Shown here piece after piece: positions 26,201 to 34,767 of a stretch of DNA of 39,864 nt; the stretch's first letter is position 1, and each line of letters begins with the position of its first letter. This stretch comes from Actinomycetes bacterium (lineage in GTDB: Bacteria; Actinomycetota; Actinomycetes; Nanopelagicales; Nanopelagicaceae): positions 1 through 39,864 of the forward strand of contig CAKKQM010000094.1 of NCBI GenBank assembly GCA_919902125.1, in the 5' to 3' direction. The position numbers and the translations under genes are program-made. The notes beneath the pieces were generated by a model. The model worked only from the letters and a program-made list of their open reading frames with translations. It searched no databases and was not told the origin of the DNA.

Positions 26201-26782
26201 CTTTATGTTTCCGATCATCCGCTGCTGGGCATCGAGCATGTTTTAAGGTCAGCGACAGATGTATCGATTAGCCAACTTCTTGATGATGGCTCTATGCATG
26301 ATCAGATAGTCACAATCGGTGGATTGATCACGGCAATTCAGAGGAAAGTAACGCGGCAAGGCGCATCGTGGGCAATCGTGACCATAGAAGATTTGGAGGG
26401 TGCGATAGAAGCGCTTTTCTTCTCAAATACTTATACGCAATATGCGTTGATGCTTACTGAGGATCGGGTCGTGGTGATACGTGGACGGGTGGATCGTCGT
26501 GAAGATCAACTTCGATTCACCGCCTTGGAGATGTCGATTCCCGATGTTTCCCAGGGTCCAACCGGACCGCTCGTCATCACAATACCGATTCATCAATGCA
26601 CGCCGCCTATTGTCGATCGGATGAAAGAGATCTTGCGTACCCATCCTGGCAATCGCGAAGTGCATCTGCGGGTGGATGATCGTGGCAAAATTACCGTAAT
26701 GAAACTCGATGCCCGCGTTACCGCTTCACCAAGTCTGAGCGCTGATTTGAAATCAATTCTGGGCGCGGCCTGTTTGAACTGA
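23291..26782 (+). CDS. dnaE: DNA polymerase III alpha subunit DnaE (replicative type)
   Basis: DnaE is the catalytic subunit of the chromosomal replicase. The 1163-residue protein starts with a PHP domain (HLHVHTEYSMLDG, MTDHGNVFGAFDF), which in actinobacterial DnaE1 supplies metal-dependent proofreading. The polymerase palm follows with GPGRGSAAGSLVSY and the catalytic PDIDLDFDERRR (Asp409, Asp411), then the fingers, with YQEQVMAIAQ and FNRAHSAGYG, a helix-hairpin-helix region and a C-terminal OB domain (VTIGGLITAIQRKV). Length fits DnaE1 and not the shorter, error-prone DnaE2. The start is GTG 23291, where homologues begin. The 88 nt after it hold no clear terminator. Confidence 0.97.
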   Translation: MTSFVHLHVHTEYSMLDGAARVGDLVAEVAQQKMPAIAMTDHGNVFGAFDFYKQARKAGVKPIIGIEAYVAPESRFDKRRVKWAQGGEDDVSGGGAYTHMTLLAENNEGLANLFRLSSLASLEGYYYKPRMDRELLAKYGKGLIATTGCPGGEIQTRLRMGAYQDAVRAASELRDIFGAQNFYLEIMNHGIEVESRVKADLLKLGKELALPLLATNDLHYTSKEDAAAHEVLLCVQSGSTLADPKRFKFDNNEFYLKSAAEMRELFKEIPESCDNTLLVAERCNVTLREGENLLPKFTVPAGENEDSWLRKEAERGLSARMSGQIPSAYLERMHYELDVMIKMGFPGYFLVVADLVAHAKREGIRVGPGRGSAAGSLVSYALGITALDPIEHGLLFERFLNPERISMPDIDLDFDERRRSEMIRYATQKYGEDRVAQIITYGTIKSKQAIKDSTRVLGYPYAIGDRLTKALPPAIMGKDISLSGVFDSDNDRYVEASEFRALYESDPDSKRVVDTARGLEGLKRQWGVHAAGVILSREPLLDVIPIHRREADGAIITQFDMGACEATGLLKMDFLGLRNLSVLDDCLLNIKANRGADVVLETLTLDDPKTFELLARGDTLGVFQLDGGPMRALLRSMSPDSFADISAVIALYRPGPMGENAHNNYADRKNGRKPVEPIHPELSEPLQEILGDTYGLIVYQEQVMAIAQKVAGFSLGRADLLRKAMGKKDRVILDKEYVHFEAGMKKNGFGDVAIAELWKTLIPFSDYAFNRAHSAGYGVVSYWTAYLKANYPTEYMAALLTSVRDDKDKSALYLSECRRMGIQVLPPDVNESDAEYTPRGTDIRFGLVAIRNVGDGVVATIKNSRETKGRFTSFGDFLSKVDAQVCNKKTIESLIKAGAFDSFDVSRKGLMGVHLAAIDSIIETKRAEAIGQFDLFSDITVSQVSGLDLDIPLGEWDKSILLSYEREMLGLYVSDHPLLGIEHVLRSATDVSISQLLDDGSMHDQIVTIGGLITAIQRKVTRQGASWAIVTIEDLEGAIEALFFSNTYTQYALMLTEDRVVVIRGRVDRREDQLRFTALEMSIPDVSQGPTGPLVITIPIHQCTPPIVDRMKEILRTHPGNREVHLRVDDRGKITVMKLDARVTASPSLSADLKSILGAACLN

Positions 26783-26830
26783 GCTGGTCGGCGTTATTTA
26801 ATCACTCGCCATGTGCACGAAGGCTCTAGA

Positions 26831-26842
26831 CTTGATGTCAAG
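26831..26842. promoter_or_regulatory. 12-bp palindrome upstream of hisD
   Basis: CTTGATGTCAAG has perfect 5-bp arms (CTTGA/TCAAG) around TG and lies 28 nt before the hisD start in the only gap (26783-26870) that could hold the promoter of the his-trp run. It contains TTGATG, a possible -35 box, but no convincing -10 follows at 16-18 bp. It may be an operator; a chance palindrome is also possible. Confidence 0.3.
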
Positions 26843-26870
26843 AATCCCTTTCAAGAGATAGGCATTAGCG

Positions 26871-28178
26871 ATGATCCGTACCGTTGATTTTCGCGGTCGT
26901 GTGCTTACGAAGGCCCAATACAAGAGCGAACTGCCCAGGGCGACACTTGATGTGAGCCAAGCTATGACTCTTATCGCGCCAATCCTTGATCGCGTTGCAC
27001 ACGGTGATGAGGAGGATCTCTTCGAACTGGCCCAAGAATTTGATGGAGTGCGCCCGCCATCTATCCGTGTTCCTGAATCTGCTCTCAGCGATGCGTTAGC
27101 GAACCTTGCGCCGGAAATTCGTACCGCACTTGAACTTTCCATTGATCGCATCCGATTGGTACACATGAACCAAATCCGGAGTGGAAAAATTACCGATGTT
27201 GCCCCTGGTGGGACCGTTACCGAGAAATGGATCCCTGTTGATCGGGTTGGTCTCTATGTTCCAGGTGGGCGAGCTGTTTATCCCAGTAGCGTCATGATGA
27301 ATGTCATTCCGGCACAGATTGCACAAGTCAAGAGCATTGCAGTTGCTTCGCCGCCGCAGAAAGATTTTGGGGGACTCCCACACCCAATAATTTTGGCAAC
27401 CTGTGCCTTACTAGGCATTACCGAGGTTTACGCGATTGGGGGAGCCCAAGCTATCGCCCTCTTTGCCTATGGGATGGAGAACGTCTGCGAAAAGGCCGAT
27501 ATGGTCACGGGCCCAGGAAATATTTATGTTGCCGCCGCTAAGCGCGCCTTGCGGGGAATTGTCGGTATTGATTCCGAGGCCGGCCCTACCGAAATTGCAA
27601 TTCTTGCTGATGAGAGTGCAATCGCTGCAGATGTTGCGGCGGACCTTATTAGTCAAGCTGAGCATGACACAATCGCCGCTGCCGTACTTGTGACGACTTC
27701 ACCAAAATTGGCGCAAGCGGTAGAAGCAGAACTGAAAAAACGAGTTCCCAGGACGAAACATTCGCAGCGAATTACCACAGCACTTTCGGGTGTGCAATCT
27801 GCTATAGCTCTGGTTGATTCGCTTGCCCAGGGAATAGATGTTGTGAATGCTTATGCAGCAGAACATTTAGAAATTCAGACTCAGAATGCGCGTCGTGATG
27901 CAGAGCAGATTCGTAATGCAGGCGCGGTATTCGTTGGGCGATTCTCCCCGGTTTCGTTGGGTGATTATTCGGCTGGTTCAAACCATGTTCTGCCAACAGG
28001 TGGTTGTGCCTGTCATTCCAGCGGTTTATCTGTACAGACATTCTTACGTGGGCTGCACTTTATTGAATACAACGAGGCAGCCTTTCGCGAGATCATTCCA
28101 ACGGTGATCACTCTGGCCAACGCTGAGGATCTGCCTGCACATGGCGAAGCGATGTCGGTCCGTCTGGAACTTCCGTGA
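26871..28178 (+). CDS. hisD: Histidinol dehydrogenase HisD
   Basis: HisD is a zinc enzyme that oxidises L-histidinol in two NAD-dependent steps to L-histidine, the end of the pathway. The 435-residue protein carries the family blocks [77 protein letters not shown] and SNHVLPTGG. Length is normal. ATG 26871 has only a weak ribosome binding site (AGATAGG), so the transcript may be leaderless or short-leadered. hisC starts 4 nt inside its end (GTGA). It heads a run of at least 17 co-directional genes. Confidence 0.97.
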   Translation: MIRTVDFRGRVLTKAQYKSELPRATLDVSQAMTLIAPILDRVAHGDEEDLFELAQEFDGVRPPSIRVPESALSDALANLAPEIRTALELSIDRIRLVHMNQIRSGKITDVAPGGTVTEKWIPVDRVGLYVPGGRAVYPSSVMMNVIPAQIAQVKSIAVASPPQKDFGGLPHPIILATCALLGITEVYAIGGAQAIALFAYGMENVCEKADMVTGPGNIYVAAAKRALRGIVGIDSEAGPTEIAILADESAIAADVAADLISQAEHDTIAAAVLVTTSPKLAQAVEAELKKRVPRTKHSQRITTALSGVQSAIALVDSLAQGIDVVNAYAAEHLEIQTQNARRDAEQIRNAGAVFVGRFSPVSLGDYSAGSNHVLPTGGCACHSSGLSVQTFLRGLHFIEYNEAAFREIIPTVITLANAEDLPAHGEAMSVRLELP

Positions 28179-29272
28179 ACCAATCACGTTGGCCGCAATG
28201 GCTTCCACTCCGAGAGGATTTGCAAGAACTCGTCCCCTATGGCGCTCCGCAACTGCCTTCACTGGCTCAACTCAATACCAATGAAAACCCATATCCACCT
28301 TCGCGTGAGTTAGTTCAAGCAATTGCCAAACGCGTTGAAGAAGTTGCCGGCTCTCTTAACCGCTATCCAGATCGCGAAGCGATCGATCTGCGCAGCGCCC
28401 TTGCCAATTTTCTCAATGAATTATCTGGTCTGCACTTATCTGCGAAGCAGATCTGGGCGGCCAACGGGAGTAATGAAGTTATTCAGTCTCTTTTCCTAGC
28501 TTTTGGCGGTCGTGGCGCACTTGGTTTTACTCCCTCTTATTCGATGCATCCTTTGATCGCACGTGTTACAGGAACGTCATGGATTAATGGGGAGCGACGA
28601 GAAGATTTCACAATCGATGCCATTGCAGCGAGTGCGCAGATCCTCTCAACGCGAGCCAGCCTCATCTTTGTGACAACTCCAAATAATCCTACGGGTACTG
28701 CAATCTCTCTGACTGATCTGGAAATTATGGCCAAAGCAGCGGGCAGTGTTGGAGGTTTATTGGTTGTTGATGAGGCATATGCTGAGTTTTCACAAGAGCA
28801 TTCTGCTCTCGACTTGCTTGAGAAATATCCCCACCTTGTTGTTATTCGTACGATGAGCAAAGCTTTCGCATTTGCTGGAGCGCGAGTGGGTTATCTGGCT
28901 GGCGATGAGGAGGTTGTTAATGCAATGCAGATCGTCAGGTTGCCTTATCATTTGAGTGCTCTCACCCAAGCAGTTGCCTTAGTCGCGTTGGAGCATCGCA
29001 AGGAGTTGCTCTCTGCGGTAGAGACCCTCATTGCATCGCGCCAATGGGTAAGCAGGCAATTGGAATCCCTCGGCGTGAAAGTTGTTCCTAGCAGCGCCAA
29101 CTTCCTGCTTTTCACTGTTCCATCCTCGCAAGAGATTTGGCAATCACTCCTAGATCAAGGTGTACTCGTCCGTGATGTGGGATTATCAGGATATCTGCGA
29201 GTAACGATCGGCAATGAAGCCGAAAACGAAAGATTTATCTCCGCCCTGCGGAACTCACTAGGAGGCAAATAA
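28175..29272 (+). CDS. hisC: Histidinol-phosphate aminotransferase HisC
   Basis: HisC is a PLP-dependent fold-type I transaminase that converts imidazole acetol phosphate and glutamate to histidinol phosphate. The 365-residue protein shows [44 protein letters not shown] and the PLP-lysine motif [16 protein letters not shown] (Lys229). Some actinobacterial HisC-like enzymes act on phenylalanine instead; placement between hisD and hisB supports the histidine role. The start is GTG 28175, overlapping the hisD stop; the stop overlaps the hisB start (TAATG). Confidence 0.95.
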   Translation: MNQSRWPQWLPLREDLQELVPYGAPQLPSLAQLNTNENPYPPSRELVQAIAKRVEEVAGSLNRYPDREAIDLRSALANFLNELSGLHLSAKQIWAANGSNEVIQSLFLAFGGRGALGFTPSYSMHPLIARVTGTSWINGERREDFTIDAIAASAQILSTRASLIFVTTPNNPTGTAISLTDLEIMAKAAGSVGGLLVVDEAYAEFSQEHSALDLLEKYPHLVVIRTMSKAFAFAGARVGYLAGDEEVVNAMQIVRLPYHLSALTQAVALVALEHRKELLSAVETLIASRQWVSRQLESLGVKVVPSSANFLLFTVPSSQEIWQSLLDQGVLVRDVGLSGYLRVTIGNEAENERFISALRNSLGGK

Positions 29273-29856
29273 TGAGGACAGCTCGAGTTGAAAGAAAGAC
29301 AAAAGAGTCGCAGGTTATGGTCGAACTTGATCTGGATGGAAATGGAACCATCGATGTCTCAACTGGGGTTCCGTTCTTCGATCATATGCTGGGACAACTC
29401 GGAAAGCATTCGGGATTCAATCTCACTGTCAGAACGAGCGGCGATGTCGACGTCGATTCACATCACACTGTGGAAGATACATCTCTAGCATTTGGTCAAG
29501 CATTACGCGAAGCCCTCGGCGACAAAGTAGGTATCCGTCGCTTTGGCGATGCCATGGTTCCACTTGATGAGGTGTTAGTCCAAGCTGCAGTAGATCTCTC
29601 TGGTCGTCCATATTTAGTACACCGTCAACCTGAGATTGTGGAATTAATCGGCACTTTTGATACCACTTTAGGCAAACACATCTGGGAGTCCATCGTTGCA
29701 GAGGCGCACATCGCTCTTCATGTCCGGGTTCTTGAAGGACGAAACGCACACCATGTCCTGGAAGCTCAATTTAAAGCCGTTGCACGCGCGCTACATGACG
29801 CGGTTTCATTGGATGGTCGCGTAACCGGAATTCCTTCCACCAAGGGCACTCTTTGA
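29272..29856 (+). CDS. hisB: Imidazoleglycerol-phosphate dehydratase HisB
   Basis: HisB removes water from imidazole glycerol phosphate to give imidazole acetol phosphate, using a manganese site. The 194-residue protein is the monofunctional dehydratase, without the phosphatase domain fused in enterobacteria. Metal-binding motifs FFDHMLGQLGKHSGF, DSHHTVED and RNAHHVLEAQFKA are all present. Histidinol phosphatase (hisN-type) is therefore encoded elsewhere. The start overlaps hisC, and the stop overlaps the TTG start of hisH (TTGA). Confidence 0.97.
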   Translation: MRTARVERKTKESQVMVELDLDGNGTIDVSTGVPFFDHMLGQLGKHSGFNLTVRTSGDVDVDSHHTVEDTSLAFGQALREALGDKVGIRRFGDAMVPLDEVLVQAAVDLSGRPYLVHRQPEIVELIGTFDTTLGKHIWESIVAEAHIALHVRVLEGRNAHHVLEAQFKAVARALHDAVSLDGRVTGIPSTKGTL

Positions 29857-30461
29857 TAGCGATTCTTGATTACGGTTCAGGGAATTTACGTTCTGCGCAA
29901 CGCGCTTTTGCGACAACGGGTGAAGTTGTTGAGGTGACGTCGGATCTTGCCGTCTGTCTAGAAGCAGACGGGCTGGTGGTGCCGGGGGTGGGTGCATTTC
30001 AATCATGCATGAGTGGGTTGCTGGCAACTCATGGGGACGAGATCATCCGCGCACGTTTGGCAAAAGATCGGCCCACTCTTGGTATCTGCATCGGTATGCA
30101 AATTCTTTTTGAAACGGGGCTTGAGCCATCGCGCGCCAGTGGAGGTAGTACCGCTGGAGTTGGAATTTGGCCTGGCTCTATTAGCAAACTAACGGCTCCC
30201 ATCTTGCCCCATATGGGATGGAATACCGTTAAACCAGACGAGGGATCCATGCTCTTTCGGGGTATTGAAGATCAATCTTTTTATTTTGTTCATTCATATG
30301 CCGCAACAGAGAGTGTGGGTTCGTTTCAAGCCTGGACGGAGTATGGACAGAGATTTTTGGCAGCAGTAGAGGACGGCGCACTATGTGCAACGCAATTTCA
30401 TCCTGAAAAATCAGGGGCAGTTGGGTTGCGATTGATTAAGAATTGGGTGGCAACGTTATGA
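29853..30461 (+). CDS. hisH: Imidazole glycerol phosphate synthase, glutaminase subunit HisH
   Basis: HisH releases ammonia from glutamine and passes it to the cyclase HisF, encoded two genes downstream. The 202-residue class I amidotransferase begins [13 protein letters not shown]. It has the nucleophile Cys79 in [11 protein letters not shown] and the His/Glu pair in FHPEKSG. The start is a TTG that overlaps the hisB stop; there is no alternative start before the conserved first strand. The 3' end overlaps priA by 4 nt (ATGA). Confidence 0.96.
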   Translation: MIAILDYGSGNLRSAQRAFATTGEVVEVTSDLAVCLEADGLVVPGVGAFQSCMSGLLATHGDEIIRARLAKDRPTLGICIGMQILFETGLEPSRASGGSTAGVGIWPGSISKLTAPILPHMGWNTVKPDEGSMLFRGIEDQSFYFVHSYAATESVGSFQAWTEYGQRFLAAVEDGALCATQFHPEKSGAVGLRLIKNWVATL

Positions 30462-31189
30462 GTGCGCAATATCTAGAACTTTTGCCTGCTGTCGACGTGA
30501 AAGATGGACAGGCCGTTCGATTGGTCCAGGGTGAATTAAGTCGCGAAACGGTATACGGAAACCCATTGGAAGTGGCCCTGGAATTCCAATTGGCAGGGGC
30601 GGAGTGGGTTCACTTAGTTGATCTCGACGCTGCATTTGGACGGGGGGAGAATTCAGAACTTCTAGCCCGTGTTGTTGGTCAACTCGATATTGCGGTGGAA
30701 CTTTCTGGCGGAATTCGGGATGATGATTCTTTGGCACGCGCACTTGCTACCGGGTGTCGACGTATCAACTTAGGCACTGCTGCGTTAGAAAACCCCGACT
30801 GGACATCTCGCGTGATTGCCGAGCATGGTGATCGCATTGCTGTCGGTCTGGATGTTCGTGGTCGCACTTTAGCCGCACGCGGATGGACGCAAGCCGGTGG
30901 AGACCTCTATGAAACTTTAGAACGACTTGATCGAGATGGCTGTGCTCGTTATGTTCTCACTGATGTTGCACGCGATGGCACGTTAACGGGTCCTAATCTG
31001 GAATTGCTTAAATCAGTCTGTGCGGCAACTCGTAAGCCGGTAATTGCTAGCGGAGGCATCTCATCCCTTGCAGACATTGCCGCTCTTGTAGATCTCCACG
31101 CCATGGGCGTGGAGGGAGCAATCGTCGGCAAAGCTCTCTATGCAGGAGCATTTACTTTAGAGCAGGCACTTGAGGTTACCCGGCGATGA
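30458..31189 (+). CDS. priA: Phosphoribosyl isomerase A PriA (bifunctional HisA/TrpF)
   Basis: This TIM-barrel Amadori isomerase acts on ProFAR in histidine synthesis. The 243-residue protein is very similar along its length to actinobacterial PriA, which also replaces TrpF in tryptophan synthesis. Catalytic Asp13 (LLPAVDV) and Asp169 ([10 protein letters not shown]) are present, as is the RGW loop (Arg141, Trp143) that in mycobacterial PriA contacts the tryptophan-pathway substrate. No trpF lies in the adjoining trp cluster, consistent with dual function. ATG 30458 overlaps the hisH stop; an in-frame TTG at 30443 is less likely. Confidence 0.93.
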   Translation: MSAQYLELLPAVDVKDGQAVRLVQGELSRETVYGNPLEVALEFQLAGAEWVHLVDLDAAFGRGENSELLARVVGQLDIAVELSGGIRDDDSLARALATGCRRINLGTAALENPDWTSRVIAEHGDRIAVGLDVRGRTLAARGWTQAGGDLYETLERLDRDGCARYVLTDVARDGTLTGPNLELLKSVCAATRKPVIASGGISSLADIAALVDLHAMGVEGAIVGKALYAGAFTLEQALEVTRR

Positions 31190-31959
31190 CTCTGTCGGTC
31201 CGAATCATCCCTTGCCTTGATGTCACCGATGGTCGAGTTGTTAAAGGAATTAACTTTACCAATCTGGTCGATGCCGGAGATCCGGTAGAGATGGCTGCGC
31301 TTTATGATCTTGAAGGTGCCGATGAACTCACTTTTCTTGATATCTCCGCCAGTAGTTCTGGGCGCGAAACTACTCTGGATATTGTTCGCAAAACTGCAGA
31401 ACAAGTTTTTATTCCACTTACAGTTGGCGGAGGAATTCGTAGCGTTGGCGATGTGGATCAACTTTTGCGAGCAGGTGCTGACAAGATATCAATCAATACT
31501 GCGGCAATTGCGCGCCCAGAATTGATTGCTGAAATTGCAGATAAATTTGGGTCGCAAGTCTTGGTTTTGTCGGTGGACGCAAGACAAGCCAATACGGATT
31601 CTGGCTTTGAAGTCACAACTCATGGTGGGCGTGAAGGAACTGGGATAGATGCATTGCACTGGGTTGAGAAGGCCTGCCAACTGGGCGTGGGAGAAATATT
31701 GCTTAACTCTATGGATGCAGATGGAACACGCGCTGGCTATGACATCGGAATGATTCGTGCAATTCGCCCCGTAGCATCGGTTCCATTGATCGCCAGTGGT
31801 GGAGCCGGAACATTGGCAGATTTTGCCTCTGCCCTGGATGCTGGAGCAGATGCACTTCTTGCTGCGAGCGTCTTTCACTTTGGTATTCATCGAATTGGCG
31901 ATGTCAAGGGCTATTTAAAGGGTGCGGGATATTCCATTCGCGAGGCGAGTATTCAATAG
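31186..31959 (+). CDS. hisF: Imidazole glycerol phosphate synthase, cyclase subunit HisF
   Basis: HisF is the TIM-barrel partner of HisH. It uses ammonia to cyclise PRFAR into imidazole glycerol phosphate and AICAR. The 257-residue protein starts [20 protein letters not shown] (catalytic Asp in CLDV). It contains [25 protein letters not shown] (second catalytic Asp), [20 protein letters not shown] and [10 protein letters not shown]. It overlaps priA by an ATGA and is followed by hisI after 14 nt that contain AATAAGGG. Confidence 0.97.
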   Translation: MTLSVRIIPCLDVTDGRVVKGINFTNLVDAGDPVEMAALYDLEGADELTFLDISASSSGRETTLDIVRKTAEQVFIPLTVGGGIRSVGDVDQLLRAGADKISINTAAIARPELIAEIADKFGSQVLVLSVDARQANTDSGFEVTTHGGREGTGIDALHWVEKACQLGVGEILLNSMDADGTRAGYDIGMIRAIRPVASVPLIASGGAGTLADFASALDAGADALLAASVFHFGIHRIGDVKGYLKGAGYSIREASIQ

Positions 31960-31973
31960 GGCAGAATAAGGGC

Positions 31974-32330
31974 ATGGATGAGGCAGATGTGCGTGAATTG
32001 TCTGCCGCCGTCCGAGATCTGCTGAAGAACCCGACAGATCTGATTCCTGTTATCGCGCAAGATGCTCAAAGTGGCGAAGTGTTGATGCTCGCCTGGATGA
32101 ATCAAGAATCACTTGCGTTAACTATTGCTACAGGTCAGGCAACGTACTGGAGCAGAAGTCGGAATGAACTTTGGATCAAAGGTGCAACCTCAGGACATAC
32201 ACAGAGTGTGCAATCAATCGCTTTGGATTGCGATGGGGACGCGCTGTTGTTGCGCGTTGCGCAGGTCGGTGGAGCATGTCATACAGGTGCCAGAAGTTGT
32301 TTCCATCAACCGATTGAATTAAGTAACTGA
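31974..32330 (+). CDS. hisI: Phosphoribosyl-AMP cyclohydrolase HisI
   Basis: HisI opens the adenine ring of PR-AMP, using zinc and magnesium. The 118-residue protein has [38 protein letters not shown], the Asp-rich [10 protein letters not shown] (magnesium site) and the zinc cysteines in [12 protein letters not shown]. The pyrophosphohydrolase HisE is not fused and not present nearby, as is usual in Actinobacteria, where it pairs with hisG elsewhere. The stop overlaps the trpE start (TGATG), directly linking the his and trp genes. Confidence 0.96.
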   Translation: MDEADVRELSAAVRDLLKNPTDLIPVIAQDAQSGEVLMLAWMNQESLALTIATGQATYWSRSRNELWIKGATSGHTQSVQSIALDCDGDALLLRVAQVGGACHTGARSCFHQPIELSN

Positions 32331-33814
32331 TGAAAATTGAGGAGTTTCGCGGGTACGCCAAGAATTTCAATGTCATTCCTGTATCGCGCAAACTATTAGC
32401 AGATAGCGAAACGCCACTGGGCGTCTATCGCAAACTTGCTAAGAACGCCCCTGGGACATTCCTCTTGGAGTCAGCCGAACATGGCGGGGTCTGGTCACGT
32501 TACTCCTTCATCGGCGTGCGCAGCGAAGCAACTCTGACTGAAAAAAACGGAAAAGCGGTCTGGGAAGGAGCTGCGCCGGCGGGGGCACCGACCAACATGC
32601 CGCCACTTGAAGCGCTAAGAATCTCTGCTCAACATCTACGCTCGCCAAAGATTCCAGGCCTACCGCCTTTAACTGGTGGGTTAGTTGGTTATATGGGTTA
32701 TGACTGTGTCCGATCATTGGAGAGATTGCCGAATCTTTCAAAGAAAGATCTTCCTATTCCTGAGCTTGCTTTTATGTTGACGAGCGATCTGGCTGTACTT
32801 GATCACAGCGACGGCACAATTACTCTGATTGCCAATGCGATCAATTGGGACGGTAGCGATGCTCGCATTGATGAAGCTTGGGACTTTGCGCAAGAGCGTT
32901 TGGATCGAATGCAGAGTGATTTGCTCACATCATTGCCTGGAGATATTGCAACTCTTGAAGCTTACCCAAATCCGGTCTATGAACGGAACATGCAAGAAGG
33001 TGATTACTGCGAGCGTGTTCTGCGCGCCAAGAGTGAGATTATTTCAGGTGAAGCTTTCCAGATAGTTCTCTCGCAACGTTTTTCTATGGATTGTCCTGCT
33101 GATGCTCTTGATGTGTATCGGATGTTACGGCTAAATAATCCCAGCCCGTATATGTATCTTCTCCGGCTGCGCGATGGCATTGATGTTGTCGGATCTAGTC
33201 CTGAAGCATTAGTTAAGGTCACTGATCGTGAAGTTATGATCCATCCTATTGCTGGAACACGGTGGCGTTCGTCTTCACCTGAAGAGGATCATCGATTGGG
33301 TGAAGAGTTACTTGCTGATCCCAAAGAGCGCGCAGAGCATCTGATGTTGGTTGACTTAGGACGCAATGATCTTGGCCGAGTCTGCGCTCCAGGAAGCGTT
33401 GAAGTTATTGAATTTATGGAGATTGAGCGTTTTTCCCATGTCATGCATATCGTCTCAACGGTGACGGGCTCATTGGCGGATTCATCAACTCCCATAGATG
33501 CGCTCTTTTCAACCTTCCCTGCCGGCACATTGTCCGGAGCTCCTAAGCCTCGCGCAATGGAGATCATCGAATCGCTCGAACCGACCCGGCGCGGGATTTA
33601 TGGTGGAGCAGTCGGATACATTGATTTCACGGGCAACATCGATACCTGTATCGCTATCCGCACAGCAGTTCTTTATGAAAATAGAGCGTATGTTCAAGCT
33701 GGTGCCGGTATCGTTGCCGATTCTGATCCGGAGTCAGAGAATCAAGAGACCATGAATAAAGCAGCTGCTGTTTTAAATGCAATAGTTGCTGCCAGCCGAT
33801 TGCGAACTCTGTGA
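32330..33814 (+). CDS. trpE: Anthranilate synthase component I TrpE
   Basis: TrpE converts chorismate to anthranilate with ammonia supplied by TrpG. The 494-residue protein has an N-terminal regulatory region with LLES at 45-48, the motif that binds tryptophan for feedback inhibition. It has the chorismate-binding domain with FQIVLSQRF, PIAGTRWRS, EHLMLVDLGRNDLGRV, FPAGTLSGAPKPRAMEII and YGGAVGY. trpG and trpD are not in this window. It overlaps hisI by 1 nt, and its TGA overlaps the ATG of the 56-codon ORF by 1 nt. I see no leader peptide or attenuator, which fits its internal operon position. Confidence 0.97.
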   Translation: MKIEEFRGYAKNFNVIPVSRKLLADSETPLGVYRKLAKNAPGTFLLESAEHGGVWSRYSFIGVRSEATLTEKNGKAVWEGAAPAGAPTNMPPLEALRISAQHLRSPKIPGLPPLTGGLVGYMGYDCVRSLERLPNLSKKDLPIPELAFMLTSDLAVLDHSDGTITLIANAINWDGSDARIDEAWDFAQERLDRMQSDLLTSLPGDIATLEAYPNPVYERNMQEGDYCERVLRAKSEIISGEAFQIVLSQRFSMDCPADALDVYRMLRLNNPSPYMYLLRLRDGIDVVGSSPEALVKVTDREVMIHPIAGTRWRSSSPEEDHRLGEELLADPKERAEHLMLVDLGRNDLGRVCAPGSVEVIEFMEIERFSHVMHIVSTVTGSLADSSTPIDALFSTFPAGTLSGAPKPRAMEIIESLEPTRRGIYGGAVGYIDFTGNIDTCIAIRTAVLYENRAYVQAGAGIVADSDPESENQETMNKAAAVLNAIVAASRLRTL

Positions 33815-33984
33815 TGATGCGCCTGGGTCTTGTAACCGTTGCGTTAACTTTGGTTGTCTTTTTTGTAATTTATCGCATCATTAAACTCCCATCACGATAT
33901 GACCGTAAGCCACAGACACTCTCTCCATGGAGCGCACTTGACCACGGAATTGATCCATCCACTGTAAATGGTGAAGAGTCATGA
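33814..33984 (+). CDS. Small single-span membrane protein between trpE and trpC
   Basis: This 56-codon frame is supported by its fit. ATG 33814 overlaps the trpE TGA by 1 nt (TGATG) and its TGA overlaps the trpC ATG by 4 nt (ATGA). The product has one hydrophobic span (about residues 4-24: LGLVTVALTLVVFFVIY), a basic patch (RIIKLPSRYDRK) and a polar tail with PWSALDHGIDPS. Many actinobacteria encode a larger Trp-associated membrane protein in this position; I recall W-ALxxGxDPT-like tails in such proteins. The small protein may be a shortened relative that keeps the last span and tail. That link is inference and its function is unknown. Confidence 0.75.
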   Translation: MMRLGLVTVALTLVVFFVIYRIIKLPSRYDRKPQTLSPWSALDHGIDPSTVNGEES

Positions 33985-34754
33985 CAGTACTGAATGAAAT
34001 TATTGCCGGAGTGCGCGAAGACCTTGCAGAACGAAGAGTTTCATTAGCTCAGATACATGACATGGTGGCTTCAGCTAGTCCTGTACGCGACGCACTATTA
34101 GTTCTCAGTAGTGAGGGCATTTCGATAATTGCAGAAGTCAAACGATCTTCACCGAGCAAGGGTGCCCTTGCCGAGATCTCCGATCCAGCAGCGCTGGCAA
34201 AAATCTATCAAGATGCGGGCGCATCCGTGGTGAGTGTGCTTACGGAAAAACGTAGGTTCGGAGGATCCCTTGATGATTTAGTTGCAGTCAGAAATGCGAT
34301 CACGATCCCTGTTTTACGCAAAGACTTTATGGTTGACGAGTATCAATTTTATGAAGCGCGCGCGCACGGCGCTGATATGGTCCTGCTCATTGTGGCTGCG
34401 CTCTCTGTTAGCCAACTCCGCGATTTCGCCGCACTCACGCGCGAATTAGGAATGCAATCGTTAGTTGAAGTACATACAGAAGACGAGCTAGTGCGCGCAC
34501 TAGAGATATCACCCCAAATCGTGGGAGTTAATTCGCGCAACCTTAAGACACTCGAGGTGGATCAAGAAGTTTTTGCCTCGTTGATCCCGCAGATCCCCAA
34601 TCACATTATTTGCGTCGCTGAGTCAGGGATAACCACCCGCTCTGATGTTGAATTTGCGCAAAAAAGTGGTGCCAATGTCATATTGGTGGGTGAAGCCCTG
34701 GTCCGCGGCAGTGACCCCGCTGCCACAATGCGAGCGCTCTTAGGTCAAGGGTAG
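33981..34754 (+). CDS. trpC: Indole-3-glycerol phosphate synthase TrpC
   Basis: TrpC closes the ring of CdRP to indole-3-glycerol phosphate, releasing CO2. The 257-residue TIM barrel has [13 protein letters not shown] (catalytic Lys), [51 protein letters not shown] and VAESGI. It is monofunctional, not fused to TrpF. ATG 33981 overlaps the preceding small ORF by an ATGA. trpB follows after 13 nt. Confidence 0.97.
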   Translation: MTVLNEIIAGVREDLAERRVSLAQIHDMVASASPVRDALLVLSSEGISIIAEVKRSSPSKGALAEISDPAALAKIYQDAGASVVSVLTEKRRFGGSLDDLVAVRNAITIPVLRKDFMVDEYQFYEARAHGADMVLLIVAALSVSQLRDFAALTRELGMQSLVEVHTEDELVRALEISPQIVGVNSRNLKTLEVDQEVFASLIPQIPNHIICVAESGITTRSDVEFAQKSGANVILVGEALVRGSDPAATMRALLGQG

Positions 34755-34767
34755 AGTTGGCTCCCTT

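Noticed and set aside
26783-26870. Histidine leader peptide or attenuator before hisD
   Set aside because: No short ORF with clustered His codons and no pair of competing hairpins is visible.
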